This document shows positions 40,470-48,477 of a stretch of DNA of 50,431 nt, one piece after another (positions within the stretch are counted from its first letter, which is position 1; the number at the start of each line of letters is the position of its first letter). Both the position numbers and the translations under genes were made by a program. The notes beneath the pieces were generated by a model. It worked only from the letters and a program-made list of their open reading frames with translations, had not been told where the DNA came from and made no database searches. The stretch spans positions 1-50,431 of the forward strand of contig JAHFAE010000013.1 of assembly GCA_023250675.1 (NCBI GenBank), given 5' to 3'. The DNA comes from Oligoflexia bacterium (GTDB taxonomy: Bacteria > Bdellovibrionota > Bdellovibrionia > JABDDW01).

Positions 40470-41030
40470 CTAGTTAACTATAAAATCTGTAAAGTAAACG
40501 TGTTTGATTTTACCCTTGACTAAGAAACTATTTACCGTGTCTCGCACTTCGTCTCTTAATGTTTTCTTGCCTTCTTGAGTTGTTACTTGGTCGTATGTTT
40601 TGCTTGAGAGCAGAATGATAATGATGTCACGTATTTGGGGTTTTCGTTTATCGATCTCTTCTTCGACTTTGGCACCGTCAAGTTCTAATTCCATATTGAT
40701 TTTGACAAGCTTGTTTCCTCTTGTCCCTGCTAAATTAACCAAGAAAGTTTCCATGGGTACGAGTTTTCCCACATACTCTTCGCTCTCAGCTTCAGCGGCC
40801 TTATGTTCGGCGTCTTCGTGTTCGCCCTGTACGACGTCTTGAAGTTTTGGTTTTGCTTTTTCTGCTTTTAAAGATGTCCACAAAATCATGGCCACCGATG
40901 ACATAACAAGCATGTTAATAATCACGACGATTATGAGCAGTATGGGCTTTTGCGGCTTAACCTCGACAACTTTTTTTTCTGCTGAGGGTGCCTCATCTTC
41001 TTTTTTTGCCGCCGCTTGTTTATCTGCCAC
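40470..41030 (-). CDS. fliL: Flagellar basal-body-associated protein FliL
   Basis: 186 residues from a GTG at 41030 with TAGGAGGT upstream. A charged cytoplasmic arm, one membrane helix ('PILLIIVVIINMLVMSSVAM') and the periplasmic FliL domain ('METFLVNLAGTRGNKLVKIN', 'RDIIIILLSSKTYDQ', ending 'HVYFTDFIVN'). FliL encircles the stator units. First gene of the flagellar operon. Confidence 0.95.
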   Translation of the reverse strand: MADKQAAAKKEDEAPSAEKKVVEVKPQKPILLIIVVIINMLVMSSVAMILWTSLKAEKAKPKLQDVVQGEHEDAEHKAAEAESEEYVGKLVPMETFLVNLAGTRGNKLVKINMELELDGAKVEEEIDKRKPQIRDIIIILLSSKTYDQVTTQEGKKTLRDEVRDTVNSFLVKGKIKHVYFTDFIVN

Positions 41031-41082
41031 CTTTACCTCCTACGCAGACTCCCCAACACAGAGTCCATCAATACTTTTTAAA

Positions 41083-41098
41083 AGCAATGACAGTGCCA
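41083..41098 (-). promoter_or_regulatory. Sigma-54 (RpoN) promoter of the flagellar operon
   Basis: On the minus strand: TGGCAC-TGTCA-TTGCT, matching the -24/-12 consensus TGGCAC-N5-TTGCW with exact GG-to-GC spacing; only the weakly preferred purine after the CAC differs. It lies 53 bases ahead of the fliL start. This implies control by RpoN and an enhancer-binding activator (FleQ/FlrC type), which is not encoded in the window. Confidence 0.85.
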
Positions 41099-41202
41099 TA
41101 GGACGTCAGTCGGGTTTTAAAAAGCTAAGTGATTGAAACCAAAAGATTTGACTAAGGTCGAGGCCGCCAAGAAACACTTTTAAAGAGTCAGAAAATTGGC
41201 AG

Positions 41203-42009
41203 TTAACGATCTCTTTTTCTTTGAACAAACTGCAAAATAGTTTTGTGGATAGATGCATTTCCTGCAGCTATCGAATCCATCGAAAAATGAAAGGGGTCGC
41301 CCGCAAAATTTGTGACTTTACCACCCGCTTCAGAGATGATGAGACACCCGGCGGCCGTATCCCAAGGGGCCAGTTGACGTTCCCAAAAACCATCAAAAAC
41401 TCCCGAGGCTACCATGCACATATCTAGAGCGGCACTGCCGGCTCGTCTCACCCCTCGGGCTTGTTGAGAAAAGACTTTAAAATCTACGAGCTCGCTTTCA
41501 AAGACTTGATCTTTTTTGTAGCTAAACCCGGTGGCCAAGAGACTGTCTTCAATGCGGTCAGTGGAACTTACACTTATTTTTTTTCCGTTTAAAAAGGCCC
41601 CATTCCCCAGTGAGGCCGTGTACGTGTATTTCAATAGTGGGGCGTGAACGACGGCGACTTGAATAGTCCCCTCATATTCGAGTCCAATGGACACGCAAAA
41701 AAATGGAAACCCATGAACGTAATTCGTTGTGCCATCTAAGGGATCAACCACCCACAGTGCATTGCTCGCACTTCTCTTTGTCGACGTATATCCAGTTTCT
41801 TCACCCAAAAACTTGTGGTCAGAAAACTGACTCAGAACACACTTTTTAATAGCAATTTCACTCTCGTGGTCTGCTTCTGACACAAGGCCAGCTCCCTCCT
41901 TTATACTTACCTTTTTAAGACGACGAAAATATTTAAGGGCGATGGCTCCCCCCATTTTCGCAGCTTGAACGGCGATTTTTAAAGCCTTGTCCTTTTGTTT
42001 TTTGTCCAT
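41203..42009 (-). CDS. suhB: Inositol monophosphatase family protein (SuhB-like)
   Basis: 268 residues. Metal-site motifs 'FLGEETGY', 'WVVDPLDGTTNYVHGFPFF' and 'LAPWDTAAGCLIISEAGG' are intact. A magnesium-dependent phosphatase of inositol phosphate or related sugar phosphates; SuhB homologues also take part in rRNA transcription complexes. It is divergent from the SPOR-protein gene. AAGG lies about 9 bases ahead of the ATG. The exact substrate (inositol-P, fructose-bisphosphate, nucleotide) is not readable. Confidence 0.92.
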   Translation of the reverse strand: MDKKQKDKALKIAVQAAKMGGAIALKYFRRLKKVSIKEGAGLVSEADHESEIAIKKCVLSQFSDHKFLGEETGYTSTKRSASNALWVVDPLDGTTNYVHGFPFFCVSIGLEYEGTIQVAVVHAPLLKYTYTASLGNGAFLNGKKISVSSTDRIEDSLLATGFSYKKDQVFESELVDFKVFSQQARGVRRAGSAALDMCMVASGVFDGFWERQLAPWDTAAGCLIISEAGGKVTNFAGDPFHFSMDSIAAGNASIHKTILQFVQRKRDR

Positions 42010-42100
42010 AGATTCGACCTTAGCTCACAATCTTTTCACCGATCATACGTTAAATATACTCGCTCTAAGTCTAAAAACAGCGATGCGCCATGTGAGGCCG

Positions 42101-42130
42101 TTGACACGGAGTCCAGGTCCTCGGTAAAAT
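42101..42130 (+). promoter_or_regulatory. Sigma-70-type promoter of the SPOR-mannose operon
   Basis: TTGACA (42101-42106), an 18-base spacer and TAAAAT (42125-42130), 41 bases upstream of the ATG at 42172. It lies in the divergent gap with suhB. Confidence 0.6.
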
Positions 42131-42171
42131 TCAATAACGATGTCGGTGTAATTTCAAGAAAAGGCGGAAGC

Positions 42172-43029
42172 ATGCTTAATCAAAATGGTGGTTCAAGGAC
42201 GGACACTCTTATTAAGCTGGTATTGGTTTTCTTTCTATCGCTGCTCTCTTTTTCGGTGGGCACATTCGTCGGTAAGCAATTCAGTGACAGCCAGCACAAA
42301 ATCGCCGAGTTAGAAAATAACGGTAGCGGTAATGAAGGTGAGCGCGAAACAGCTTCCATTCCACCCGATGTTGCCAAGGTTGAGCCTAATCAGGCCATCT
42401 CCGAAGATGAAATTTCAAAACTTTCAGAAGAATTCGTGAAAAAAGAAAAACAAGAAATTAAACCAGCTGCTGACACTGGAACAGCTCATAAGAAAACCGA
42501 ACATGATGAAGAGGGCAAAAGAGATGAACCCGAGGGCTTAAAGGGCAAAGTCGTAGCCGAAGAAAAGGCTGAAAAACACGAAAATACTGAAACCGCCGAA
42601 GCTGTCATTTCTCATGAAACTACGCCGTCAAAAGAAGCTAAGGCCGAAGCGTTAAAAACGATGGCTTCTGTGCACGACGAAATAGCTAAAGTATCTCAGC
42701 GTATTGCCAACGGTGAAAAAGTGGAGGCCCCCAAACAAAAGCAGCCGCGCATACCTACAAGTCTGCCAAAGGAGTTGGCTAATTCAAGCATAGGACGATT
42801 TACGGTCCAGGTCTCGGCTCATATCGCCGAAGAAGAAGCCAAATCCAAAACTCAAGAACTTCAAGATAAAGGTTTTAGCGCCATTTATTTGCCTGCTCTC
42901 ATCAATGGCAAGACTTGGTATCGCGTCAACGTCGGCCAATTTGATAGAAGAACCGATGCATTGGCTCAGCGATCAAAGCTTGAACAAGCGGGAGTGCCTT
43001 CGCCCATCGTTACGAAAATTCAAAAGTAA
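42172..43029 (+). CDS. Membrane-anchored SPOR-domain protein
   Basis: 285 residues from the ATG at 42172, which follows a good promoter; an earlier in-frame start would place 59 unrelated residues before it. One N-terminal membrane helix ('LIKLVLVFFLSLLSFSVGTF') is followed by a long highly charged Glu/Lys-rich periplasmic spacer (about 45-200). The C-terminal SPOR domain (about 203-285) is 'GRFTVQVSAHIAEEEAKSK' ... 'YRVNVGQFDRRTDAL'. SPOR domains bind denuded septal peptidoglycan, so a role at the division site (FtsN/DedD-like) is likely. It precedes the mannose genes by about 50 bases. Confidence 0.87.
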   Translation: MLNQNGGSRTDTLIKLVLVFFLSLLSFSVGTFVGKQFSDSQHKIAELENNGSGNEGERETASIPPDVAKVEPNQAISEDEISKLSEEFVKKEKQEIKPAADTGTAHKKTEHDEEGKRDEPEGLKGKVVAEEKAEKHENTETAEAVISHETTPSKEAKAEALKTMASVHDEIAKVSQRIANGEKVEAPKQKQPRIPTSLPKELANSSIGRFTVQVSAHIAEEEAKSKTQELQDKGFSAIYLPALINGKTWYRVNVGQFDRRTDALAQRSKLEQAGVPSPIVTKIQK

Positions 43030-43077
43030 TTCTTTTTCTTGCGCCAATATAGGGGCGATGCCATATTTAATCTTCTT

Positions 43078-43431
43078 ATGGAAACAAGATTTGTCAAAAA
43101 ACCATGGGGTCATGAGCTTATTTTTGCTTTGACAGAAAAATATGTAGGGAAAGTTCTGCATATAAATAAGGGCGAAGCCCTAAGTCTCCAGTATCATAAT
43201 TTAAAAGACGAAACGATTCATATTCAAAAGGGCAAAATTAATTTTCTAACCGGTGATAAACCGGGCGCCTCCATGCATGAACAGATTTTGTCTGAGGGTA
43301 TGAGTTATCATATAAAGCCGAAGCTCCTTCATCGCATGATTGCATTAGAAGACACAGATATTTTAGAGGTGAGCACCCCTGAACTTGATGATGTGGTGAG
43401 ATTAGAGGATCGCTACGGTAGAAACTCATGA
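43078..43431 (+). CDS. Cupin-type mannose-6-phosphate isomerase domain protein
   Basis: 117 residues from the ATG at 43078; a TTG at 43039 is possible but adds unrelated residues. 'FVKKPWGHELIFALTEKYVG', 'LSLQYHNLKDETIHI' and 'KPKLLHRMIALEDTDILEV' follow the type II phosphomannose isomerase cupin, with metal-binding His/Glu pattern. In many bacteria this domain is fused after the guanylyltransferase; here it is a separate gene, in front of it and overlapping it by 4 bases. Likely interconverts fructose-6-P and mannose-6-P for GDP-mannose and surface polysaccharide. Confidence 0.85.
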   Translation: METRFVKKPWGHELIFALTEKYVGKVLHINKGEALSLQYHNLKDETIHIQKGKINFLTGDKPGASMHEQILSEGMSYHIKPKLLHRMIALEDTDILEVSTPELDDVVRLEDRYGRNS

Positions 43432-44453
43432 GTCGATTCGCTGTTATTATGGCCGGTGGAAGTGGAACCAGATTTTGGCCCAAGAGTACTCGAAAAACTC
43501 CCAAACAATTTTTGCCCTTAACGTCTAAGCGCTCATTATTATGGGAAGCCAGCCATAGACTAGACGGCCTTGTGCCCACTCCCAAACGATGGGTGGTTTG
43601 CACTCAAGATGTGGCGGGCTTGGTTAAAAAACAACTAAAGAGCAGTCCCCTCTTAATTGAACCTCAAGGGCGAAACACTATGGCTGCTGTCTGTTGGGCA
43701 GCTTGGGTCATTAATGGTAAAGATCGCCAATCATCGGTAGTTGTATTGCCCGCCGACGCCCACATCGGTAATGAAGTCGCTTATAAAAAAGCGCTGGGCG
43801 AAGCTTTTAAACGTGCAGAAGAAAAGGGAAGAATCGTTTGCCTAGGAATTCCCCCCACCTTTCCAGCCACAGGTTATGGGTATATTGAAAACAAATCAGA
43901 CAATCCCAAGTTTGTTGAAAAACCATCTGAAGAAAGAGCTTTAGAGCTCATGAAAAGTGGTTATCTTTGGAACGCAGGAATTTTTGTTTTTAAAACTTCG
44001 GTCTTTATAAACGAAGTAAGAGTTTTAGCGCCTCATTTTGCCCATGAATTTGACCAGATTATGGTTAATGCAAAAAAACTAACGTCTATTTACAGACATC
44101 TGACAAAAATTCCGGTGGATAAAGCCATAATGGAAAAGACTGCGTTAGGTTCTGTCATCTCATGTGGTTTTGGCTGGAACGATGTGGGTTCTTGGAAAGC
44201 GCTTCACGAAGTAACTGGTAACAATACCACTGAAGGACTAGTGAGAACTAAAAGAGGATATGAGGCCATTGATTGCTCTGATCTTTTTATAGATGTCACC
44301 GATGGTAAATTTGTTGGTCTAGTCGGGGTCAAAGACTTAGTTGTCGTCGAAACAAAAGACGCCCTTTTGATTTGCCACAAAGATCGAACCCAAGAGATTA
44401 AAGATCTTGTAGAAAAGATTCGAGTTCGTCCCAAGCTTCGAGATCTACTGTAG
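43428..44453 (+). CDS. manC: Mannose-1-phosphate guanylyltransferase
   Basis: 341 residues. N-terminal 'VIMAGGSGTRFWPKSTRKTP' is the nucleotidyltransferase signature. 'LIEPQGRNTMAAVCWAAWVI', 'VVLPADAHIG', 'GYGYIE', 'FVEKPSEERALEL', 'LWNAGIFVFK' and 'GWNDVGSWKAL' follow in family order. Makes GDP-mannose from mannose-1-P and GTP. The length equals the transferase part alone; the cupin isomerase is the separate upstream gene. Confidence 0.92.
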   Translation: MSRFAVIMAGGSGTRFWPKSTRKTPKQFLPLTSKRSLLWEASHRLDGLVPTPKRWVVCTQDVAGLVKKQLKSSPLLIEPQGRNTMAAVCWAAWVINGKDRQSSVVVLPADAHIGNEVAYKKALGEAFKRAEEKGRIVCLGIPPTFPATGYGYIENKSDNPKFVEKPSEERALELMKSGYLWNAGIFVFKTSVFINEVRVLAPHFAHEFDQIMVNAKKLTSIYRHLTKIPVDKAIMEKTALGSVISCGFGWNDVGSWKALHEVTGNNTTEGLVRTKRGYEAIDCSDLFIDVTDGKFVGLVGVKDLVVVETKDALLICHKDRTQEIKDLVEKIRVRPKLRDLL

Positions 44454-44665
44454 TAAGAAAATGCTTTTAAGTTTTAGTATCAATATTTCTAGAAGACATA
44501 AATTTAACGCGTAAAGTTAGACTCATAGCGTTGCGAAGTTTTAATATAATACCTAAAATTTTTAAGTACTTCGTTTTTATGACTTGGCGTTTAATACATT
44601 CAGTGATATTCGACTATAAAATTAAATAAACGGAATAATTAATAACTTTTTAACTTGGAGCTACT

Positions 44666-45580
44666 ATGAAATCACTTTTTACAATTGCTGCTGCCATTAT
44701 TATGACCAGTGCTGCCTATGCAGCGGATAGTGGCCAAACAACTGCGGACATCAGTTCATCCCGAACCCAGATGACAACCGGCACACCCTCTTACACATTT
44801 GCCAATGACCTGACATTTGGAACAGTTCTTTTAAAGGGCGGTCTCGGTGATGGCGTAAGAACTAATTTTACGACTTGGAACCCAAATTTGACCGGTCACA
44901 TTACCCACGACTCGGCAATATCTCTTAACTCACCCTTTACTTGGGCTACTGATCAAGATGTGAGAAACACCAGTCGCGCCATTGGTCGCCCTACACTCAC
45001 AGGCACAATGGCCATGGTTAACGACAGCGCTATGACGGTGGCGACTTCTTTGGCCATTCATACTCCACTTTATGATACCTCATATGGCAATACAGAGATG
45101 GGCCAAGTTTGGGGAATTGAACCCGGTTTGGCTTTGAATTCACGATTAGGAACAACAACCTATCACATGATTGGCGGAGCTTCTTTTAATTGGGATACAA
45201 ATGCTACTTTAAATCCCGCAAATATGCTTTCATACACGGTGAAGAGAGCACCTGTCGCTCGAGCCCATGCTGGAATTTCTCAACAACTTGATAACTACAC
45301 CGTTTCAGCCACATACAATATTGTAAATGGAATCGGTGTAAATCACATAGACACCAACGCTGCTGGGATTCAACAAGATATTAACCCTGTAGATCTTAGC
45401 TCCATCACATTAGGTGGAAGCATGAAGATCACTGAAGGAACCAATCTCACAGCAGCTGTTACAAAAGGCTTAAAAACAACGGACGGAGCAAGCGAATTTG
45501 GTTCAAGTTTAGCTAGCTTTGATAGAGCCGAAGAAATGGCCAATTTAGCCGTTAATGTTGGCCTAACCCAAACTTTCTAA
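44666..45580 (+). CDS. Exported beta-rich protein, probable outer-membrane barrel
   Basis: 304 residues; family not recognised. A signal peptide ('SLFTIAAAIIMTSAAYA|AD') is followed by repeated alternating polar/hydrophobic segments rich in Thr, Asn and Ser. The chain ends 'LAVNVGLTQTF': a C-terminal Phe preceded by alternating hydrophobics, typical of proteins inserted by BamA. GGAG lies 6 bases ahead of the ATG. A 212-base AT-rich leader region (44454-44665) and a very strong terminator suggest an independent, well-expressed gene. No transport family can be named. Confidence 0.72.
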   Translation: MKSLFTIAAAIIMTSAAYAADSGQTTADISSSRTQMTTGTPSYTFANDLTFGTVLLKGGLGDGVRTNFTTWNPNLTGHITHDSAISLNSPFTWATDQDVRNTSRAIGRPTLTGTMAMVNDSAMTVATSLAIHTPLYDTSYGNTEMGQVWGIEPGLALNSRLGTTTYHMIGGASFNWDTNATLNPANMLSYTVKRAPVARAHAGISQQLDNYTVSATYNIVNGIGVNHIDTNAAGIQQDINPVDLSSITLGGSMKITEGTNLTAAVTKGLKTTDGASEFGSSLASFDRAEEMANLAVNVGLTQTF

Positions 45581-45605
45581 TTTAGTTTTAATTTAAGTTG
45601 ATTCT

Positions 45606-45639
45606 AAAACCCCGAGAGAAATCTCGGGGTTTTATTTTT
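45606..45639. terminator. Strong bidirectional intrinsic terminator
   Basis: AAAACCCCGAGA (45606-45617), tetraloop GAAA, TCTCGGGGTTTT (45622-45633), then ATTTTTG. A perfect 12-pair stem with A-run and T-run on opposite sides, serving the plus-strand barrel gene and possibly the minus-strand gene ending at 45725. Confidence 0.92.
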
Positions 45640-45724
45640 GAATTTAGATTTACATCACGTTTAGTGACAAGTCGAACGCTCAGAAAAAGCAGCAGCCACT
45701 TTAAGTTACAGCGAATTTCCACTG

Positions 45725-46369
45725 TTAGTTGGCAACCGTCTTCTTACCCTTACTAGGGTTAAGCGGTCCTTCAATGCGAATCACCTTGCCATCAAAGTTC
45801 TGATCGACTTCCGTTCGAGTCACTTTGCCATTTCTGTAGTAAACCCACATATCGGCTTTACCATCGGCGTTTCGATCTACTTCTTTTTTTCGTATTTCAT
45901 TGTGAAAATAATATTTCCAAATGTTAGTATCCCCATCGGCTTGGGTCTTCTTTTTTAATTCACTGGACTGGGAATCATATTCAGAAACCACGTCTACTTT
46001 GCCGTCAAAATCCAAATCAGCCTCAGTGCGAACAAGTTTTCCTTTTTCAAAGTGTTTACCTAAATCCACTTTTTGATCTCTATTAAGGTCAAAAAGCTGC
46101 ATCATCAAAGTTCTTGTGCCATCTTCGTTCTTATGAAAAATAACAAAAATGTCCGGATTACCTTTGCCGGTAGAATCCATTTTTTCTAAGATCTGATCCG
46201 ATTTGAGATTTTTAACATAGTCATCTAACTTAATTGTTTGTACGAGAGACCTGCCTTTTTCAATTTCCTTGACGGCTGGCACGGATTCTTTGGCCGAAAC
46301 TGCAAAAGCTCCATTGCCTAGAAATGAAATACAAATCAAGACGGTGATATTTCTATACAAATTCATCAT
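45725..46369 (-). CDS. Exported protein with repeated D-x-[DN]-x-D-G calcium-loop-like motifs
   Basis: 214 residues. A signal peptide ('ITVLICISFLGNGAFA') is followed by a variable region and then a series of loops: 'DLNRDQKVDLG', 'DLDFDGKVDVV', 'QADGDTNIWKYY', 'DRNADGKADMWVYY' and 'DQNFDGKVIRIE', spaced about 20-35 residues apart with 'G+VxRTE' linkers. Such loops resemble EF-hand/dockerin or thrombospondin-type Ca-binding loops. Secreted or envelope protein; function unknown. It starts 88 bases after the beta-barrel gene on the same strand, and GAGGA precedes the first ATG. Confidence 0.7.
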   Translation of the reverse strand: MMNLYRNITVLICISFLGNGAFAVSAKESVPAVKEIEKGRSLVQTIKLDDYVKNLKSDQILEKMDSTGKGNPDIFVIFHKNEDGTRTLMMQLFDLNRDQKVDLGKHFEKGKLVRTEADLDFDGKVDVVSEYDSQSSELKKKTQADGDTNIWKYYFHNEIRKKEVDRNADGKADMWVYYRNGKVTRTEVDQNFDGKVIRIEGPLNPSKGKKTVAN

Positions 46370-46457
46370 TGATTTCCTCGCCCCTTCTCAAAAAACATAA
46401 ATAGAGATAATCTAAAAAGCGTAGCCATTTGCCAGATGCTTGGCAAGACTTAGAATT

Positions 46458-47063
46458 CTAGTTTTGGCTTGTCTGAATGGTATTTTTTGCAGGTGAAGTG
46501 ACATTATTAGGAGAATTCATCGGTAACAAGAGGCCTATGGACAATGTGTATATGAATCCATTGGTATTTGAATATTGAAAATAACTGACACCTAAATCAA
46601 TTGCAAATTTATCAAGCACCACCCCCAACATCCCAAGACCAATGTCTTGGATGAAGTATTGGCTTCGGGCAGACTCTTTAGAGTTCATCACATTCACATT
46701 GACCGTTTGCAAAATCGCACCAGCACCTACGGACAAAAAGGGGCTAAAATTTTCGTTCCAAATTCTGTACCGAGCCCGGGCAGAGAGCCAATGATCTTCT
46801 TCATTAACATTGATATCGCTGGTGCCTTTTTGGGGTGTGGTAAACCGGGCATAGTTGAGACCCAATGCGTACTTCTCCCTAATGAAAAAACCCTCAAATC
46901 CGTAACTGCCTTGACCGTTTCGCCCGTCTTTTCCACTGGAGCGATCAGTTTCGGCATAGCCCAAGGTGGGTGCAGCTAAAATTTTATTGTTACTTTGGCT
47001 TAAAGCAGACCCAAACATCGGGCACGACAAAATAAAAACCAAACCAAAGCTCAATAACTTCAT
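46458..47063 (-). CDS. Outer-membrane beta-barrel protein (OmpA-barrel/porin-like, small)
   Basis: 201 residues. A signal peptide ('LLSFGLVFILSCPMFGSALS') is followed by amphipathic strands 'SYGFEGFFIREKYALGLNYA', 'HWLSARARYRIW', 'SPFLSVGAGAILQTVNVNVM', 'YFIQDIGLGMLGV' and 'FAIDLGVSYFQYS'. This layout matches small eight-stranded barrels. The polar tail after the last strand is about 20 residues. The start overlaps the metalloprotease-lipoprotein gene upstream by 4 bases. Function unknown. Confidence 0.72.
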   Translation of the reverse strand: MKLLSFGLVFILSCPMFGSALSQSNNKILAAPTLGYAETDRSSGKDGRNGQGSYGFEGFFIREKYALGLNYARFTTPQKGTSDINVNEEDHWLSARARYRIWNENFSPFLSVGAGAILQTVNVNVMNSKESARSQYFIQDIGLGMLGVVLDKFAIDLGVSYFQYSNTNGFIYTLSIGLLLPMNSPNNVTSPAKNTIQTSQN

Positions 47064-48388
47064 TTCTTCTTCTTTTCCTCAGGACAGAAATCTGAGATTT
47101 TCAGCTCTCCAGGAAACAAATTTGCGGTCTGTCGACAAAGTTCACTCTCTGAGCCTTTTTTGCCCAATCCCTTAAAAAATAACTTTACCGCCTCACCTAG
47201 ACTAACAAACTCAGTAGTGAAATTTTCGTCTAATTGTTTTAAATAACGGGAAATAAATTTCAAAGTTTGTCTTTGGGTGCCCTCACTCCCCAAAGCATCT
47301 TTCGGGCAGTGAATTTCACCCGGAAGCTTCACGTCGTCATGGGGGCAAGAGGCTAAATACAAAAACGCTGCGAAATAGGCTCCAACAGCATGAGTATCAA
47401 TACCACAGCTATCTTTACTCAACGAATTTTTAATCCAAGATTTCTGTTGATTATACGAGAATAAGAATTTCTTTTCTTTGCTCAAATCTCGATCAGTTGC
47501 ATTTGAAAAAGAAGCCATTATAAAAGAAGGATTTTTAGAATACTCAAAACCATAATAATCTGCGATGGCTTCATTGAGGGCCCCCGAAATCAGATTATTG
47601 GCTTTTTTCATTTCTGAAAGTGACAGTTTGACCTCTTTATCATCGTCAGAGGGAAACGCCGTTTTGCATTCTTGAGAAGAACGAGCTTTATACTTTTGCC
47701 ATTCATCTTCAAGAGTTGTCTTTAAATCCAACTTTAATTTTTCATATTTTTTAGATTCTACTTGAAAAATACTATGGGTATATTCATGGGCTAAAACTCC
47801 GCCATTAAAGGCAAGTGAGACGTTATCTTCTGAATAGGGGTTAATCCAAAAAACATCAAAAAATGGAACATACCGGGCATTATTTGACATAGGAACCACT
47901 TGGTCGTTGACCTTAAATTCTGCCACGTCATTCATTACCATTCGGGGAAAAGCCAAACCTTCGTTAGCGCCAAACCGGTCAAAAAAAGTTTTAATGCTTG
48001 AAAAATGGTAGAGCAGTGTGCTCATGGCTAAGGTTTCATAGTCAGACGGGTAATAGATATCGCCAACTTTCAAAAAATGGGCGTTGGGTGTATTGCCAAA
48101 TGACGGATCAGCGCTCGTCAGATTGCCATTGCTGTCTGCTTCTACACTGGGGGTTCCTTCATTTCTGACGACGACGGTGTCAGTGGCCATGGCCGCAAGA
48201 TTTTTTACGTTTGGTATTTCAACGGTTTGTTCTGAATAATGACCGGTACCGTCATCTAGTGGAATTCGGACACGATAATTGCCCGATTGGTTCGGGGGAT
48301 TTTGATGACAAGCTAATAGAAAAAGAAGAGGGAGGCTTTTAACCCATTGCGAAAAAAATTTGTAAAATTTTCTGAATTCGTACTTCAC
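47060..48388 (-). CDS. Lipoprotein with gluzincin-type metallopeptidase motif
   Basis: 442 residues from a GTG at 48388 (AAGGG upstream). A lipobox 'LLFLLAC|H' ends the signal peptide, so it should be lipid-anchored. A catalytic motif 'LAHEYTHSIF' (H201-E202-x-x-H205) is followed 68 residues later by 'LNEAIADYYGFEY' (E273, D277), the arrangement of gluzincin (M4-like) peptidases. The N-terminal region (about 30-130) is a beta-rich prodomain-like part, and Cys pairs occur in the C-terminal half. No exact family is named. It is co-transcribed with a small barrel protein (4-base overlap). Divergent from the helicase gene. Confidence 0.75.
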   Translation of the reverse strand: MKYEFRKFYKFFSQWVKSLPLLFLLACHQNPPNQSGNYRVRIPLDDGTGHYSEQTVEIPNVKNLAAMATDTVVVRNEGTPSVEADSNGNLTSADPSFGNTPNAHFLKVGDIYYPSDYETLAMSTLLYHFSSIKTFFDRFGANEGLAFPRMVMNDVAEFKVNDQVVPMSNNARYVPFFDVFWINPYSEDNVSLAFNGGVLAHEYTHSIFQVESKKYEKLKLDLKTTLEDEWQKYKARSSQECKTAFPSDDDKEVKLSLSEMKKANNLISGALNEAIADYYGFEYSKNPSFIMASFSNATDRDLSKEKKFLFSYNQQKSWIKNSLSKDSCGIDTHAVGAYFAAFLYLASCPHDDVKLPGEIHCPKDALGSEGTQRQTLKFISRYLKQLDENFTTEFVSLGEAVKLFFKGLGKKGSESELCRQTANLFPGELKISDFCPEEKKKK

Positions 48389-48477
48389 ATTACCCTTCTG
48401 GAGTTGTAAGACATAGCAATACTGAGGCCAATATCAATAGTTAATTTATAGCTCCACGAGAGAGCTAGGAAACATTT

